64,000 nucleotides of DNA from Microbacterium sp. SORGH_AS_1204. GTDB taxonomy: Bacteria > Actinomycetota > Actinomycetes > Actinomycetales > Microbacteriaceae. This document shows positions 16,881-25,148 of the stretch, piece after piece (within the stretch, counting starts at the first letter, position 1; each line of letters starts with the position of its first letter). The notes under the pieces were generated by a model. The model was not told where the DNA came from and did not search any database. It worked only from the letters and a program-made list of their open reading frames with translations. The stretch is taken from contig NZ_JAUTBD010000001.1 of the NCBI RefSeq assembly GCF_030818935.1, forward strand, positions 930,001-994,000, in the 5' to 3' direction. A program made the position numbers and the translations under genes.

Positions 16881-18123
16881 GGGCGTACCCCTCGTCCATC
16901 GCCTCGTCCCACGCGGCGGCCACATCGCCGCCGGGACGCAGGACTGCTGCCCGCCAGCCCCCGGCGCGCAGCGCGGAGAGGTCGGCGTGCTCGCCGACGA
17001 CGAGCAGCACAGGGAGCGCGGAGTGGTGGGCAACGCCGCCCAGTGCGGCGCGGTCGTCGGTTTCGAGGGCACCGGTGATGACGACCACGGGGCCGGCGAG
17101 GGAGGCGGCGGATGCCGGCACCACTCGCCGCGCGGGATCGTCGGCGCGGGCGCGCAGCGTGGCGAAACCGGCCGCGGCGGCACGCGCTTCTCCGTCGTCG
17201 CCGCCCTCGACCGGGTCGATCAGCAGCGTTCCGTCGCTGTCGACGACGTCGACGGTGTAGCCCTCGTGCACGAGTCGGGCGACCGCCGAGACGCAGGCCG
17301 TGACCGCCGTCTCGAACGCCGGGTCACTGCCGGGGGCGTGCGCGGCGAGGGGCGACCAGCGCGAGAGCGCGCGGTCGAGCACGACGGTGGCGGCGGGGCT
17401 CGACTCCTGCTCCTCCTGGCGCACCATGAGGGTGTCGCGGTGCGCGGTGGCCCGCCAGTGGATGCGCCGCATCGAATCGCCCGGCGCATAGGGACGGGCG
17501 ACGAGGTTGTCGGCGCCCTGACCGAGTTGCAAAGTCGTCGTCTGGCGGCTGCCGCCCGCGTCGCCCGCGGCGGGCGCGAGCACGGCGAGGTCGACGATGG
17601 CCGGGGCGACGGTGACCGGTGTCGTCCGGCCCAGCGAGAGACGCCGCCGCAGCAGTCCGAACGGATCGGTCGTGGTCACCTCGAGGGGACCCAGAGAATG
17701 GATGCCGCGCGACACCCCGACCACGTCGTAACGCAGCTGCACGGCGCCCCCGGTCCCCGACAGGGTGGAGCCGGTGGCCGGCGACGCGCCCTCGGCGCGG
17801 CCCGCGATACCCGGTGGAAGAGCGTCGACCCACCGGCCGGGACCACTGGGCAGGGCGCTTCGCAGCCCCGCGCGCACGAGCACCGAGGCCGTGCCGCCCA
17901 CCTCGGGGACCTCGGGCGAGACGACCCGCGACACGCTGCCCGCGCCGCGGGTGAGCAGCAGCGCGATCGCCGAGGCGGCCAGCAGCGCCGCGAGCAGCGT
18001 CGCGAAGTACAGCAACTCCGGGATGCCGGCGTGCTCGGCGATCACGAAGGCCGCCACGGCCAGCAGCAGCGCCCCCGTCCCCCGCAGGGTGAGGGGCCAC
18101 CAGCGCCGCACCAGCGACCTCAC
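16867..18123 (-). CDS. DUF58 domain-containing membrane protein
   Basis: A 418-residue protein with two N-terminal membrane segments (residues 15-60) and the DUF58 core: REYRPGD-like motif here ARPYAPGDSMRRIHWRATAH, followed by a von Willebrand A-like region (ATVVLDRALSRWS). These proteins work beside MoxR ATPases. GTG start overlaps the MoxR stop (GTGA), and its own stop lies within the next gene's start region, so the three genes are tightly coupled. Role in the envelope is inferred from the family. Confidence 0.92.
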   Translation of the reverse strand: MRSLVRRWWPLTLRGTGALLLAVAAFVIAEHAGIPELLYFATLLAALLAASAIALLLTRGAGSVSRVVSPEVPEVGGTASVLVRAGLRSALPSGPGRWVDALPPGIAGRAEGASPATGSTLSGTGGAVQLRYDVVGVSRGIHSLGPLEVTTTDPFGLLRRRLSLGRTTPVTVAPAIVDLAVLAPAAGDAGGSRQTTTLQLGQGADNLVARPYAPGDSMRRIHWRATAHRDTLMVRQEEQESSPAATVVLDRALSRWSPLAAHAPGSDPAFETAVTACVSAVARLVHEGYTVDVVDSDGTLLIDPVEGGDDGEARAAAAGFATLRARADDPARRVVPASAASLAGPVVVITGALETDDRAALGGVAHHSALPVLLVVGEHADLSALRAGGWRAAVLRPGGDVAAAWDEAMDEGYARVGR

Positions 18124-19166
18124 GGGCGCGACGCGAGGGGCACCCGCACGCTCGCGGCGATGCGCTCGAGCGCCTCGCCCACGACGGCGGCTCCGGCACG
18201 CCCGCCCGCGGCGGATCGGTTCGCGATGAGGCGGTGGGCGAACACCGGTGCCAGCAGCTCGGTGATGTCGTCGGGAATGACGTACGAGCGGGCGTCGAGG
18301 GCGGCGCGCACCTTCGCGGCCCGCACGAGCTGCAGGGTCGCGCGGGGGCTCGCGCCCAGGCGGATGTCGGGGTGGCTGCGCGTGGCTTGCGCGAGGGCGA
18401 CGACGTACTCCTCGAGCGCGGGGGCCACGTGAACGCCGCGGGCCCAGGCGATCATGGCGGTGACGTCGCGCGCCGTGACCACCGGCTCGAGGGTGTCGAG
18501 CGGGTTCACCGCGTCGCGCTGGCGGAGCATGAGCGCTTCGGCCGCGGCATCCGGATACCCCATCGAGATGCGCATCAGAAAGCGGTCGCGCTGCGCCTCG
18601 GGGAGCGCGTACGTGCCCTCCATCTCGAACGGGTTCTGGGTCGCCACGACGAGGAACGGCGAGGGCAGCACATGCGTGCGGCCGTCGACGGTGACCTGAC
18701 GTTCCTCCATCGCCTCCAGGAGCGAGGACTGCGTCTTGGGAGAGGACCGGTTGATCTCGTCGGCGATGACGATGTGCGCGAACACCGCGCCCGGGGTGAA
18801 CTCGAAGTGCCGCTGCACCGGGTTGAACACCGACACGCCCGTGATGTCGCCCGGCAGCAGATCGGGAGTGAACTGGATGCGACGCACGTCGGCGTCGATC
18901 GTGGCCGCCAGCGCCCGCGCGAGCATCGTCTTGCCCACACCCGGCACGTCTTCGATCAGCAGGTGACCCTCGGCGAGCAGGGCGATCAGGGCGCTGCGCA
19001 CCGCGTGCGGCTTGCCGTCGATCACCCGTCCCACGGATGCCAGGATCTTGCCGGTCAGACGGGCGAACCGATCCGCGTCGAGCGGGGCGTCCAGCACGCC
19101 TCTCGCGGGGGCGGAGTCGTTTCGACGCATTCGCGTCGCCGCCTCGGGCGTGACCGTCTCGTCCAT
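18120..19166 (-). CDS. MoxR family AAA ATPase
   Basis: A 348-residue AAA+ ATPase, chaperone-like, thought to act on von Willebrand-type partners such as DUF58 proteins. The Walker A motif DVPGVGKT is near residues 73-80, and Walker B IVIADEINRSSPKTQ at residues 132-146. The sensor VVATQNPFEMEGTYALPEAQ then DRF is present. ATG at 19166 (MDETVTPEAA) is chosen because aagggatgcc lies just upstream; an ATG 13 codons earlier is a second option. It is first in the operon with DUF58 and transglutaminase genes. Confidence 0.93.
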   Translation of the reverse strand: MDETVTPEAATRMRRNDSAPARGVLDAPLDADRFARLTGKILASVGRVIDGKPHAVRSALIALLAEGHLLIEDVPGVGKTMLARALAATIDADVRRIQFTPDLLPGDITGVSVFNPVQRHFEFTPGAVFAHIVIADEINRSSPKTQSSLLEAMEERQVTVDGRTHVLPSPFLVVATQNPFEMEGTYALPEAQRDRFLMRISMGYPDAAAEALMLRQRDAVNPLDTLEPVVTARDVTAMIAWARGVHVAPALEEYVVALAQATRSHPDIRLGASPRATLQLVRAAKVRAALDARSYVIPDDITELLAPVFAHRLIANRSAAGGRAGAAVVGEALERIAASVRVPLASRP

Positions 19167-19338
19167 GGCATCCCTTGCGTCGCGGGGCGGAGCGGCGGGG
19201 CGCATCCTCGCCGCCGTGACCTGATCGTAACCCGCGCCGGAAGCGGGAGGGCGGGATTGCGACGGCCCACAGAGATCACTCGGCGGATGCACCGGCCCCT
19301 AGGATCGGGGAGCGTTGGTCCACCCGAGGAGCCCGCGC

Positions 19339-20271
19339 ATGTCCGATGCCACCCCGTCCCTGCCCGCCCACACCCACGTGCTCGCCGTCGACATCGGCGG
19401 CACGAAGGTCGATGCGGCCGTCGTGTCGATCGACGGGGAGGTCGTCCGCGCGAGCGTCTCCCGTCGCACCACCGGCCGCACGGCCGACCGTGCCGAGATC
19501 GCCCGCAACGTGCGCGAAGCCGCCGAAGCGGCCCTCGCGGCCGCTCCCGATGCGCGCGTCGGGGCCATCGGGGTCGGCAGCGCGGGTCCGGTCGACCTGC
19601 CGTCGCGCTCGGTCTCGCCGCTGAACCTCCCGCTGGCGGCGGGACTGTCGATCGACGACGTGCTCGGCGGCCTGGTCGACGGCCCGATCCACCTCGCCCT
19701 CGACGGCACGTGCATCGCGCTCGCCGAGCACTGGCGCGGAGCCCTCGTGGGTGCGGACGATGCGATGGCCATCGTCGTGTCCACCGGCGTCGGCGGCGGT
19801 TTCGTGCTGGGCGGTCGGCCGGTCACGGGCGCCAGCGGCAACGCGGGACACCTGGGCCAGACGTTCGTGCGCACGATCGAGGGCGACGCTGTCGTGGCAT
19901 CCACCCTCGAAACGGTCGCGGCCGGCCCCGGAACCGTCGCCTGGGCTCAGACGCAGGGCTGGGTGGGCGAGACGGGCCTCGACCTCGCCGCCTCGCACGC
20001 GGCCGGCGACGAGATCGCGATCGCGGCGGTCCGCCGCTCGGCCACGGCGGTGGGGCAGGCCATCGCGGCGGCGGCCACCCTGTGCGACCTCGAAGCCGTC
20101 GCCATCGCGGGCGGCTTCTCGCACGTGGCGCCCGACTACATCGACCAGGTGCGCGAGGCCGCACAGGCGGCGTCGCTGCACGCCTACGCCAAGCGGTGCC
20201 GCATCGTCGGCTCCGGCCTCGACGGCGACGGCCCGCTGCTGGGAGCGGCGGCGCTGGCTCTGCAGCCCTGA
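19339..20271 (+). CDS. ROK family sugar kinase
   Basis: A 310-residue ROK protein without an N-terminal DNA-binding domain, so most likely an ATP-dependent sugar kinase (glucose, mannose or fructose). The ATP-binding motif VDIGGTK is at residues 17-23, and STGVGGGFVLGGRPVTG is the phosphate-2 region. The Cys-rich zinc motif of many ROK kinases is absent; GNAGHLGQ is present instead of the usual GHxxxx-CxCGxxGC. A GAGGAG site precedes ATG, and a TAGGAT -10 lies upstream. It precedes the ROK repressor and mannoside ABC locus. Confidence 0.88.
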   Translation: MSDATPSLPAHTHVLAVDIGGTKVDAAVVSIDGEVVRASVSRRTTGRTADRAEIARNVREAAEAALAAAPDARVGAIGVGSAGPVDLPSRSVSPLNLPLAAGLSIDDVLGGLVDGPIHLALDGTCIALAEHWRGALVGADDAMAIVVSTGVGGGFVLGGRPVTGASGNAGHLGQTFVRTIEGDAVVASTLETVAAGPGTVAWAQTQGWVGETGLDLAASHAAGDEIAIAAVRRSATAVGQAIAAAATLCDLEAVAIAGGFSHVAPDYIDQVREAAQAASLHAYAKRCRIVGSGLDGDGPLLGAAALALQP

Positions 20272-20311
20272 GCTCCGGCCCGGTGCGCCCGCGGGTGCCG
20301 GCCCGAGCGGC

Positions 20312-20425
20312 GCGTCTGCGCCCTCCGGCTCCGGCGCCCCGAGCCCTCCGGCTCCGGGCCCCGTGGCGCGGGCGGTGCGTCTGCGCCCTCCGGCTCCGGC
20401 GCCCCGAGCCCTCCGGCTCCGGGCG
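20312..20425. repeat. Two tandem copies of a 65-bp unit
   Basis: gcgtctgcgccctccggctc begins at 20312 and again at 20377, with ctccggctccgg repeated inside each copy. The array lies between the ROK kinase and ROK repressor genes. The remaining bases of that 294-bp gap hold no gene that I can support. Confidence 0.8.
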
Positions 20426-20565
20426 CCCGGGCCGGGCACCTGCGCGCCTCACGACCCTGGTGCCCGCTGCCCGGGCGCAGACGCCCGTGGCCCGGGGCCC
20501 GCGTGCGGCGGGCGTACTCTGAAAGCGAGGGCCGCGCCGCGGACCGGCGAACGAAGGCGGGGGCC

Positions 20566-21771
20566 ATGCGTACGGGATCCAACCTGCCCGCGGTGGGGGA
20601 GTACAACCAGACGCTGGTGCTCGACCTCATCCGGCGCTCACCCGAGGGCCTCAGCCGCGTCGAGCTCTCGGCCCGCACGGGTCTCAGCGCGCAGACGCTC
20701 AGCAACGTCACGCGCCGCCTCGCCGACGAGGGGCTCATCGCCGAAGCGGGCAAGGTCATCTCCGGCCCCGGCAAGCCCCGCACGCTGCTGAAGCTCGAGC
20801 CCCGCTCCCGCTTCGCCGTCGGCGTGCACCTCGACCCCGTCGTCGACACCATCGTCGTGGTCGACATGGCGGGCGACGTCGTCGAGCACGACGAGATCCC
20901 CCGCACCCCGCACGCCTCCGCGACGGAGCTGGTGGACGCCGTGGCCGCGGCGGTCGACGCCATCGTCGCGCGTGCCGGCGTCCCGCGCGACCTCGTGCTC
21001 GGCGTGGGCGTCGCCGCTCCCGGCCCTTTCGACGCGCGTGGCGGTCGGCTGCTCGATCCTCCGCTGCTGCCGCAGTGGCACAACGTGAACGTGCGCGAAG
21101 ACCTCGGGGCGGCGACGGGACTTCCCGTCATCGTCGAGAAGGACGTCACCGCGGCGATGGTGGGCGAGATGTGGTTCGACCGCTCCGACGCCCTGACCGA
21201 CGCGATGTTCCTGTACTACGGCGCCGGCGTCGGTCTCGGCGTGGCCATCGCGGGCGCACCGGTGCGCGGTCGCACCGGTAACGCGGGTGGCATCGCGCAC
21301 GTCGTGGTCGACCCCGACGGGCCCCGCTGCGAGTGCGGGTCGCGGGGGTGCCTCGGTGTCTCGATCGAGCCGCGGGTGCTGCTCGCCGAGGCCGGGTACG
21401 ACGCGGCCGACACGGATGACACGCGGCCCGACCTCGACCGGCTGATGGGCGACGCGCGGAGCGGACAGCCGCGCGCCGTCGAGGTGTTGGAGCGGGCGGG
21501 AGAGCGGATCGCGCGCGCCCTCGTGGTGACGAACAACCTGCTCGACGTCGACGAGGTGGTGCTGGGCGGGCCCGTCTGGGAGCGTCTCGCCGAGGTCTTG
21601 GGCGACACCGTGACGGAGCGGGTCGCCAGCGACCCGGTGTCGACGTCCACCCGTGCGATCGTCGTGCGCCGCTCGCTGGTGGCCTCCGATGTCGCCGCCG
21701 TGGGAGCGGCCTGTCTGATGCTCGACGGGGCGTTCGCCGCGCGACCTGCCCGCATGATGATCGCGCTCTGA
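20566..21771 (+). CDS. ROK family transcriptional repressor
   Basis: A 401-residue regulator with a winged helix-turn-helix (residues 15-75: LVLDLIRRSPEGLSRVELSA then RTGLSAQTLSNVTRRLADEG) fused to a ROK sugar-binding domain. The ROK part keeps the zinc motif CECGSRGCLGV and the sugar-binding GNAGGIAH. Such proteins repress sugar-uptake operons until a sugar is bound. ATG at 20566 has gcgggggcc upstream. It lies just upstream and co-oriented with the solute-binding lipoprotein operon, whose promoter is the likely target. Confidence 0.93.
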   Translation: MRTGSNLPAVGEYNQTLVLDLIRRSPEGLSRVELSARTGLSAQTLSNVTRRLADEGLIAEAGKVISGPGKPRTLLKLEPRSRFAVGVHLDPVVDTIVVVDMAGDVVEHDEIPRTPHASATELVDAVAAAVDAIVARAGVPRDLVLGVGVAAPGPFDARGGRLLDPPLLPQWHNVNVREDLGAATGLPVIVEKDVTAAMVGEMWFDRSDALTDAMFLYYGAGVGLGVAIAGAPVRGRTGNAGGIAHVVVDPDGPRCECGSRGCLGVSIEPRVLLAEAGYDAADTDDTRPDLDRLMGDARSGQPRAVEVLERAGERIARALVVTNNLLDVDEVVLGGPVWERLAEVLGDTVTERVASDPVSTSTRAIVVRRSLVASDVAAVGAACLMLDGAFAARPARMMIAL

Positions 21772-21835
21772 GGCGGTTTTCCGCGGCTCATAGCGGCCCG
21801 TGTCTGGATCGTTACCGAGAGCGGCCGACGCGGAC

Positions 21836-21864
21836 TTGCCGAGTTAGTCCATTTGATTTATAAA
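21836..21864 (+). promoter_or_regulatory. Promoter of the mannoside ABC operon with possible operator
   Basis: TTGCCG (21836-21841) and TATAAA (21859-21864) are separated by 17 nt, an ideal sigma-70-type spacing. An 8-bp perfect palindrome tttataaa overlaps the -10 box, and the region is far more AT-rich than its surroundings. Binding by the upstream-encoded ROK repressor is an inference. Confidence 0.65.
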
Positions 21865-21908
21865 AGTTCCTGGCGACGAGGTGTCTCCACCCGAGCAAGG
21901 GAGCTTCC

Positions 21909-23267
21909 ATGAAGAAACTGACGATGGCGACCGGTCTTCTGACCGCCACCGCCCTGACCGTGGCTCTGGCCGGCTGCTCCGGCGGCAGCGCCGACGCGGG
22001 CGACGGAAAGACCATCCGCGTGGCGTATCAGACCACGGCGACGTTCAACGCGATGCAGACGCTCATGGAGAACGCCAAGAAGCAGTACGAGGCCGCGCAC
22101 GAGGGCATGACCGTCGAGCTCGTCCCGATTCAGGCCGAGGGCGCCGACTACTACACGAAGCTCGCGCTGATGAACAAGTCGGCCAGCACCGCCCCCGACG
22201 TCCAGTACGAAGACACCTTCAAGATCCAGTCCGACGCGGCTGCCGGCTACCTGCTGCCCCTCGACGACTACCTCGCGACGTGGGACGACTGGTCGCAGTT
22301 CGCCGAGGGGGCCAAGCAGGCCGGCCTCGGTGCCGACGGCAAGACCTACGGCGTCTCGCTCGGAACCGACACGCGCGGCCTCTGGTACAACAAGGAGATC
22401 TTCGCCGGCGCGGGCATCCCGGTGCCGTGGCAGCCGAAGACCTGGGACGACGTGCTGTCGGCCGCTGAGAAGGTCAAGGCGTCGAACCCCGACGTCATCC
22501 CCCTCAATGTCTACTCCGGCAAGACCGCCGGCGAGGCCGCCTCCATGCAGGGCCTCGAGATGCTGCTCTACGGCACCGAAGACACCCTTTACGACACCGA
22601 CAGCAAGAAGTGGGTCGTGGGCAGCCAGGGCTTCAAAGACTCGCTGCAGTTCGTCTCCGACGTCTACCAGGGCGGCCTCGGCCCGTCGCTGCAGCAGGCG
22701 CTCGACCCCAACATCTTCACCAGCGTCACCGCCGACTGGCTGCCCTCGGGCAAGCTCGCCATGGCGCTCGACGGCTCGTGGCAGTCGGCCGCCTGGGTCG
22801 ACGGCGGCTCCGCCCCGTGGGCCGAATGGAACGACACCCTGGGCATCGCCGCCATGCCGACGCAGGACGGCCAGGCCCCGGGCACGACCAGCATGTCGGG
22901 CGGCTGGACCCTCGCCATCGGCAAGAACACCAAGAACGCCGACGCCGCGTGGGACTTCCTCTCCACCGCCGTCAACAAGGACAACGCCACCGCGTACGGC
23001 ATCGACAACAGCCAGATCGCCGTGCGCGCCGACGTCGCCGAATCCACCGAGTACCTCGACGCCAACCCGAGCTTCGCGACCTTCTCGAGCTTCGTCGACA
23101 CGACGCACTTCCGTCCCGCGACCGAGGACTACGACAAGATCTCCAACCAGATCCAGGTCGCCATGGAAGCCGTCATGACCGGCCAGTCCAGCGTCTCCGA
23201 CGCCGCCGCCGCCTACGACCAGGCCGTCATCGGCATCGTGGGCGAAGAGAACACCCAGAAGGGCTGA
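21909..23267 (+). CDS. ABC transporter sugar-binding lipoprotein
   Basis: A 452-residue extracellular solute-binding protein, family 1. The signal peptide MKKLTMATGLLTATALTVAL ends in the lipobox LAGC with the lipid-modified Cys23. The mature protein has the fold signature TYGVSLGTDTRGLWYNKEIF and FLSTAVNKDNATAYGIDNSQ. It captures an oligosaccharide for the two downstream permeases. Ribosome binding site aagggagcttcc. First gene of the operon with the GH38 mannosidase, which suggests mannosides as the ligand. Confidence 0.93.
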   Translation: MKKLTMATGLLTATALTVALAGCSGGSADAGDGKTIRVAYQTTATFNAMQTLMENAKKQYEAAHEGMTVELVPIQAEGADYYTKLALMNKSASTAPDVQYEDTFKIQSDAAAGYLLPLDDYLATWDDWSQFAEGAKQAGLGADGKTYGVSLGTDTRGLWYNKEIFAGAGIPVPWQPKTWDDVLSAAEKVKASNPDVIPLNVYSGKTAGEAASMQGLEMLLYGTEDTLYDTDSKKWVVGSQGFKDSLQFVSDVYQGGLGPSLQQALDPNIFTSVTADWLPSGKLAMALDGSWQSAAWVDGGSAPWAEWNDTLGIAAMPTQDGQAPGTTSMSGGWTLAIGKNTKNADAAWDFLSTAVNKDNATAYGIDNSQIAVRADVAESTEYLDANPSFATFSSFVDTTHFRPATEDYDKISNQIQVAMEAVMTGQSSVSDAAAAYDQAVIGIVGEENTQKG

Positions 23268-23269
23268 CC

Positions 23270-24202
23270 GTGACCGCCCTGGCTTCCCCCGGGGCGACCG
23301 GAACCGGCCGGGGGTCGCGCGCCACGACGCGCGGCCTCCGGTCGTCAGCCCGGGCGCTCCCTCTCCTGCCCGCAGCCCTGCTGCTGGCCGTGTTCCTGCT
23401 CGGGCCGATCCTGGTGTCGCTGTGGGGGTCCCTCACCAACGCGACCCTGTCGGGCTCGACCGCCGTCGCGAGCGAGTTCATCGGCTTCGACAACTACACC
23501 CAGTTGTTCAAGGCCCCCGACTTCCCGGTGTCGGTCATCAACACGATCGTGTTCGTGTTCTTCTCCGCCGTCATCGGGCAGAACGTGCTCGGGCTCGCCC
23601 TCGCGCTCATGATGCGCTCCGGCAACCGCATCGTGACCGCCGTCGTCGGCACCATCGTCGTCACGGCGTGGGTGCTCCCCGAGATCGTCGCCGCCTTCGC
23701 CGCGTACGCCTTCTTCCGCGACAACGGCACGCTCAACGCCATCCTCGCCCTCTTCGGTGCGCAGCCGGTCAGCTGGCTGTTCACCATGCCCGTGCTGATG
23801 GTCATCTTCGCCAACATCTGGCGCGGAACGGCGTTCTCGATGATGGTCTACTCCGCCGCTCTGGCCGACGTGCCGCCCGAGATCACCGAGGCCGCCGAGG
23901 TCGACGGTGCCAGCGGCATCAAGCGCCTCTTCTTCATCACCATCCCGATGATCCGCTCGACCATCGGCACCAACTCGATGATCGTGACGCTGCAGACCCT
24001 GTCGGTCTTCACCCTCATCTTCGTCATGACCGGCGGCGGACCCGGCACCGCGAGCACGACGCTGCCGATCCTGGCCTACCAGCAGGGTCTGAAATTCGGC
24101 GAACTGGGCTACGGCACGGCCATCGCCACGATCATGCTGCTCATCGGTGCGGTGTTCTCGTTCTTCTACGTCCGCGCGCTGCGCGAGGAGGTCTCGTCAT
24201 GA
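23270..24202 (+). CDS. ABC transporter permease (MalF/UgpA-like)
   Basis: A 310-residue integral membrane permease with six hydrophobic segments. The EAA loop EAAEVDGASGIKRLFFITIP, where the ATPase docks, is at about residues 208-227. It starts at GTG 2 nt after the lipoprotein stop and overlaps the next permease as ATGA. It forms a heterodimeric channel with the following gene product. No ATPase gene is present in the operon, so a shared MsiK-type ATPase is probably used. Confidence 0.93.
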   Translation: MTALASPGATGTGRGSRATTRGLRSSARALPLLPAALLLAVFLLGPILVSLWGSLTNATLSGSTAVASEFIGFDNYTQLFKAPDFPVSVINTIVFVFFSAVIGQNVLGLALALMMRSGNRIVTAVVGTIVVTAWVLPEIVAAFAAYAFFRDNGTLNAILALFGAQPVSWLFTMPVLMVIFANIWRGTAFSMMVYSAALADVPPEITEAAEVDGASGIKRLFFITIPMIRSTIGTNSMIVTLQTLSVFTLIFVMTGGGPGTASTTLPILAYQQGLKFGELGYGTAIATIMLLIGAVFSFFYVRALREEVSS

Positions 24203-25107
24203 CCGCCACCACCACGCTCACCGAGGTCGCCGGCCCCCGCGCCGCACGGCGCTCGCCGGCGCGCACGAAGGCGTCTCTCTCATCGCCGCGCACCCGTGCC
24301 CTGCGGGTACTGAGCAACACGCTGCTGATCGTCATCGGCATCCTGTTCGTGGTGCCGCTGATCTGGCTGGTCACCGCCTCTCTCGACGCGCAGCCGACGC
24401 TGGCGATCAAGATGCCCGAGGTCGTCGGGCTCGACAACTTCGCGGCCGTGATGAAGCCCGACCTTCTGTTCCTGCCCCTGTGGAACAGCGTGCTGCTCGC
24501 GGGCGGCACGGCTGTCGCGACGGTCGTGCTCGCCTCGCTGGCCGCGTACCCGCTCTCGCGCTACAAGATGCGGGTCGGCAAGCCGTTCCTCTACGCGGTG
24601 CTCTTCGGCACGTGCCTGCCGATCACGGCGATCATGGTGCCCGTCTACAGCCTGTTCGTGCAGCTGAACCTCATCGACTCCGTCGGCGGCACGATCCTCT
24701 TCCTCACCGCCAGCGCACTGCCGATCGCGATCTGGATGATGAAGAACTTCATGGACGGCGTGCCCGTCGAGCTCGAGCACGCCGCCTGGATGGATGGAGC
24801 GGGCTCGATGCGCACGCTCGTGCAGATCGTTCTCCCGCTCATGCGCCCCGGTATCGCGGTGGTGTTCATCTTCACCTTCATCCAGGCGTGGGGGAACTTC
24901 TTCGTGCCCTTCGTGCTGCTGCTCAGCCCCGACTATCAGCCGGCGGCCGTGAGCATCTTCAACTTCTTCGGGTCGTTCGGAGCCGTGGCCTACGGCCAGC
25001 TCGCCGCGTACTCGATCGTCTACTCCCTGCCCGTCCTCGGCCTGTACGTGCTCGTGCAGCGCGGCCTCGGCGGCCCGTCGGCACTCGCCGGCGCCGTCAA
25101 GGGCTGA
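24199..25107 (+). CDS. ABC transporter permease (MalG-like)
   Basis: A 302-residue permease, second half of the importer. The N-terminus is polar (MTATTTLTEVAGPRAARRSP), followed by six hydrophobic segments. The EAA-like loop ELEHAAWMDGAGSMRTLVQI then VLPLMRPG fits the MalG family. ATG overlaps the previous stop. The gene is followed after 41 nt by the GH38 gene with its own ribosome binding site (caaggaac). Confidence 0.93.
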   Translation: MTATTTLTEVAGPRAARRSPARTKASLSSPRTRALRVLSNTLLIVIGILFVVPLIWLVTASLDAQPTLAIKMPEVVGLDNFAAVMKPDLLFLPLWNSVLLAGGTAVATVVLASLAAYPLSRYKMRVGKPFLYAVLFGTCLPITAIMVPVYSLFVQLNLIDSVGGTILFLTASALPIAIWMMKNFMDGVPVELEHAAWMDGAGSMRTLVQIVLPLMRPGIAVVFIFTFIQAWGNFFVPFVLLLSPDYQPAAVSIFNFFGSFGAVAYGQLAAYSIVYSLPVLGLYVLVQRGLGGPSALAGAVKG

Positions 25108-25148
25108 CCGCCCTCTCGCCAGCTCCCCCCCCAGCAAGGAACCCCTTC

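Noticed and set aside
14100..20500. Many long open frames antisense to the transglutaminase, DUF58, MoxR and kinase genes
   Set aside because: They have Arg/Gly/Ala-rich composition typical of shadow frames in GC-rich DNA, with no family motifs; the opposite strand carries clear proteins.
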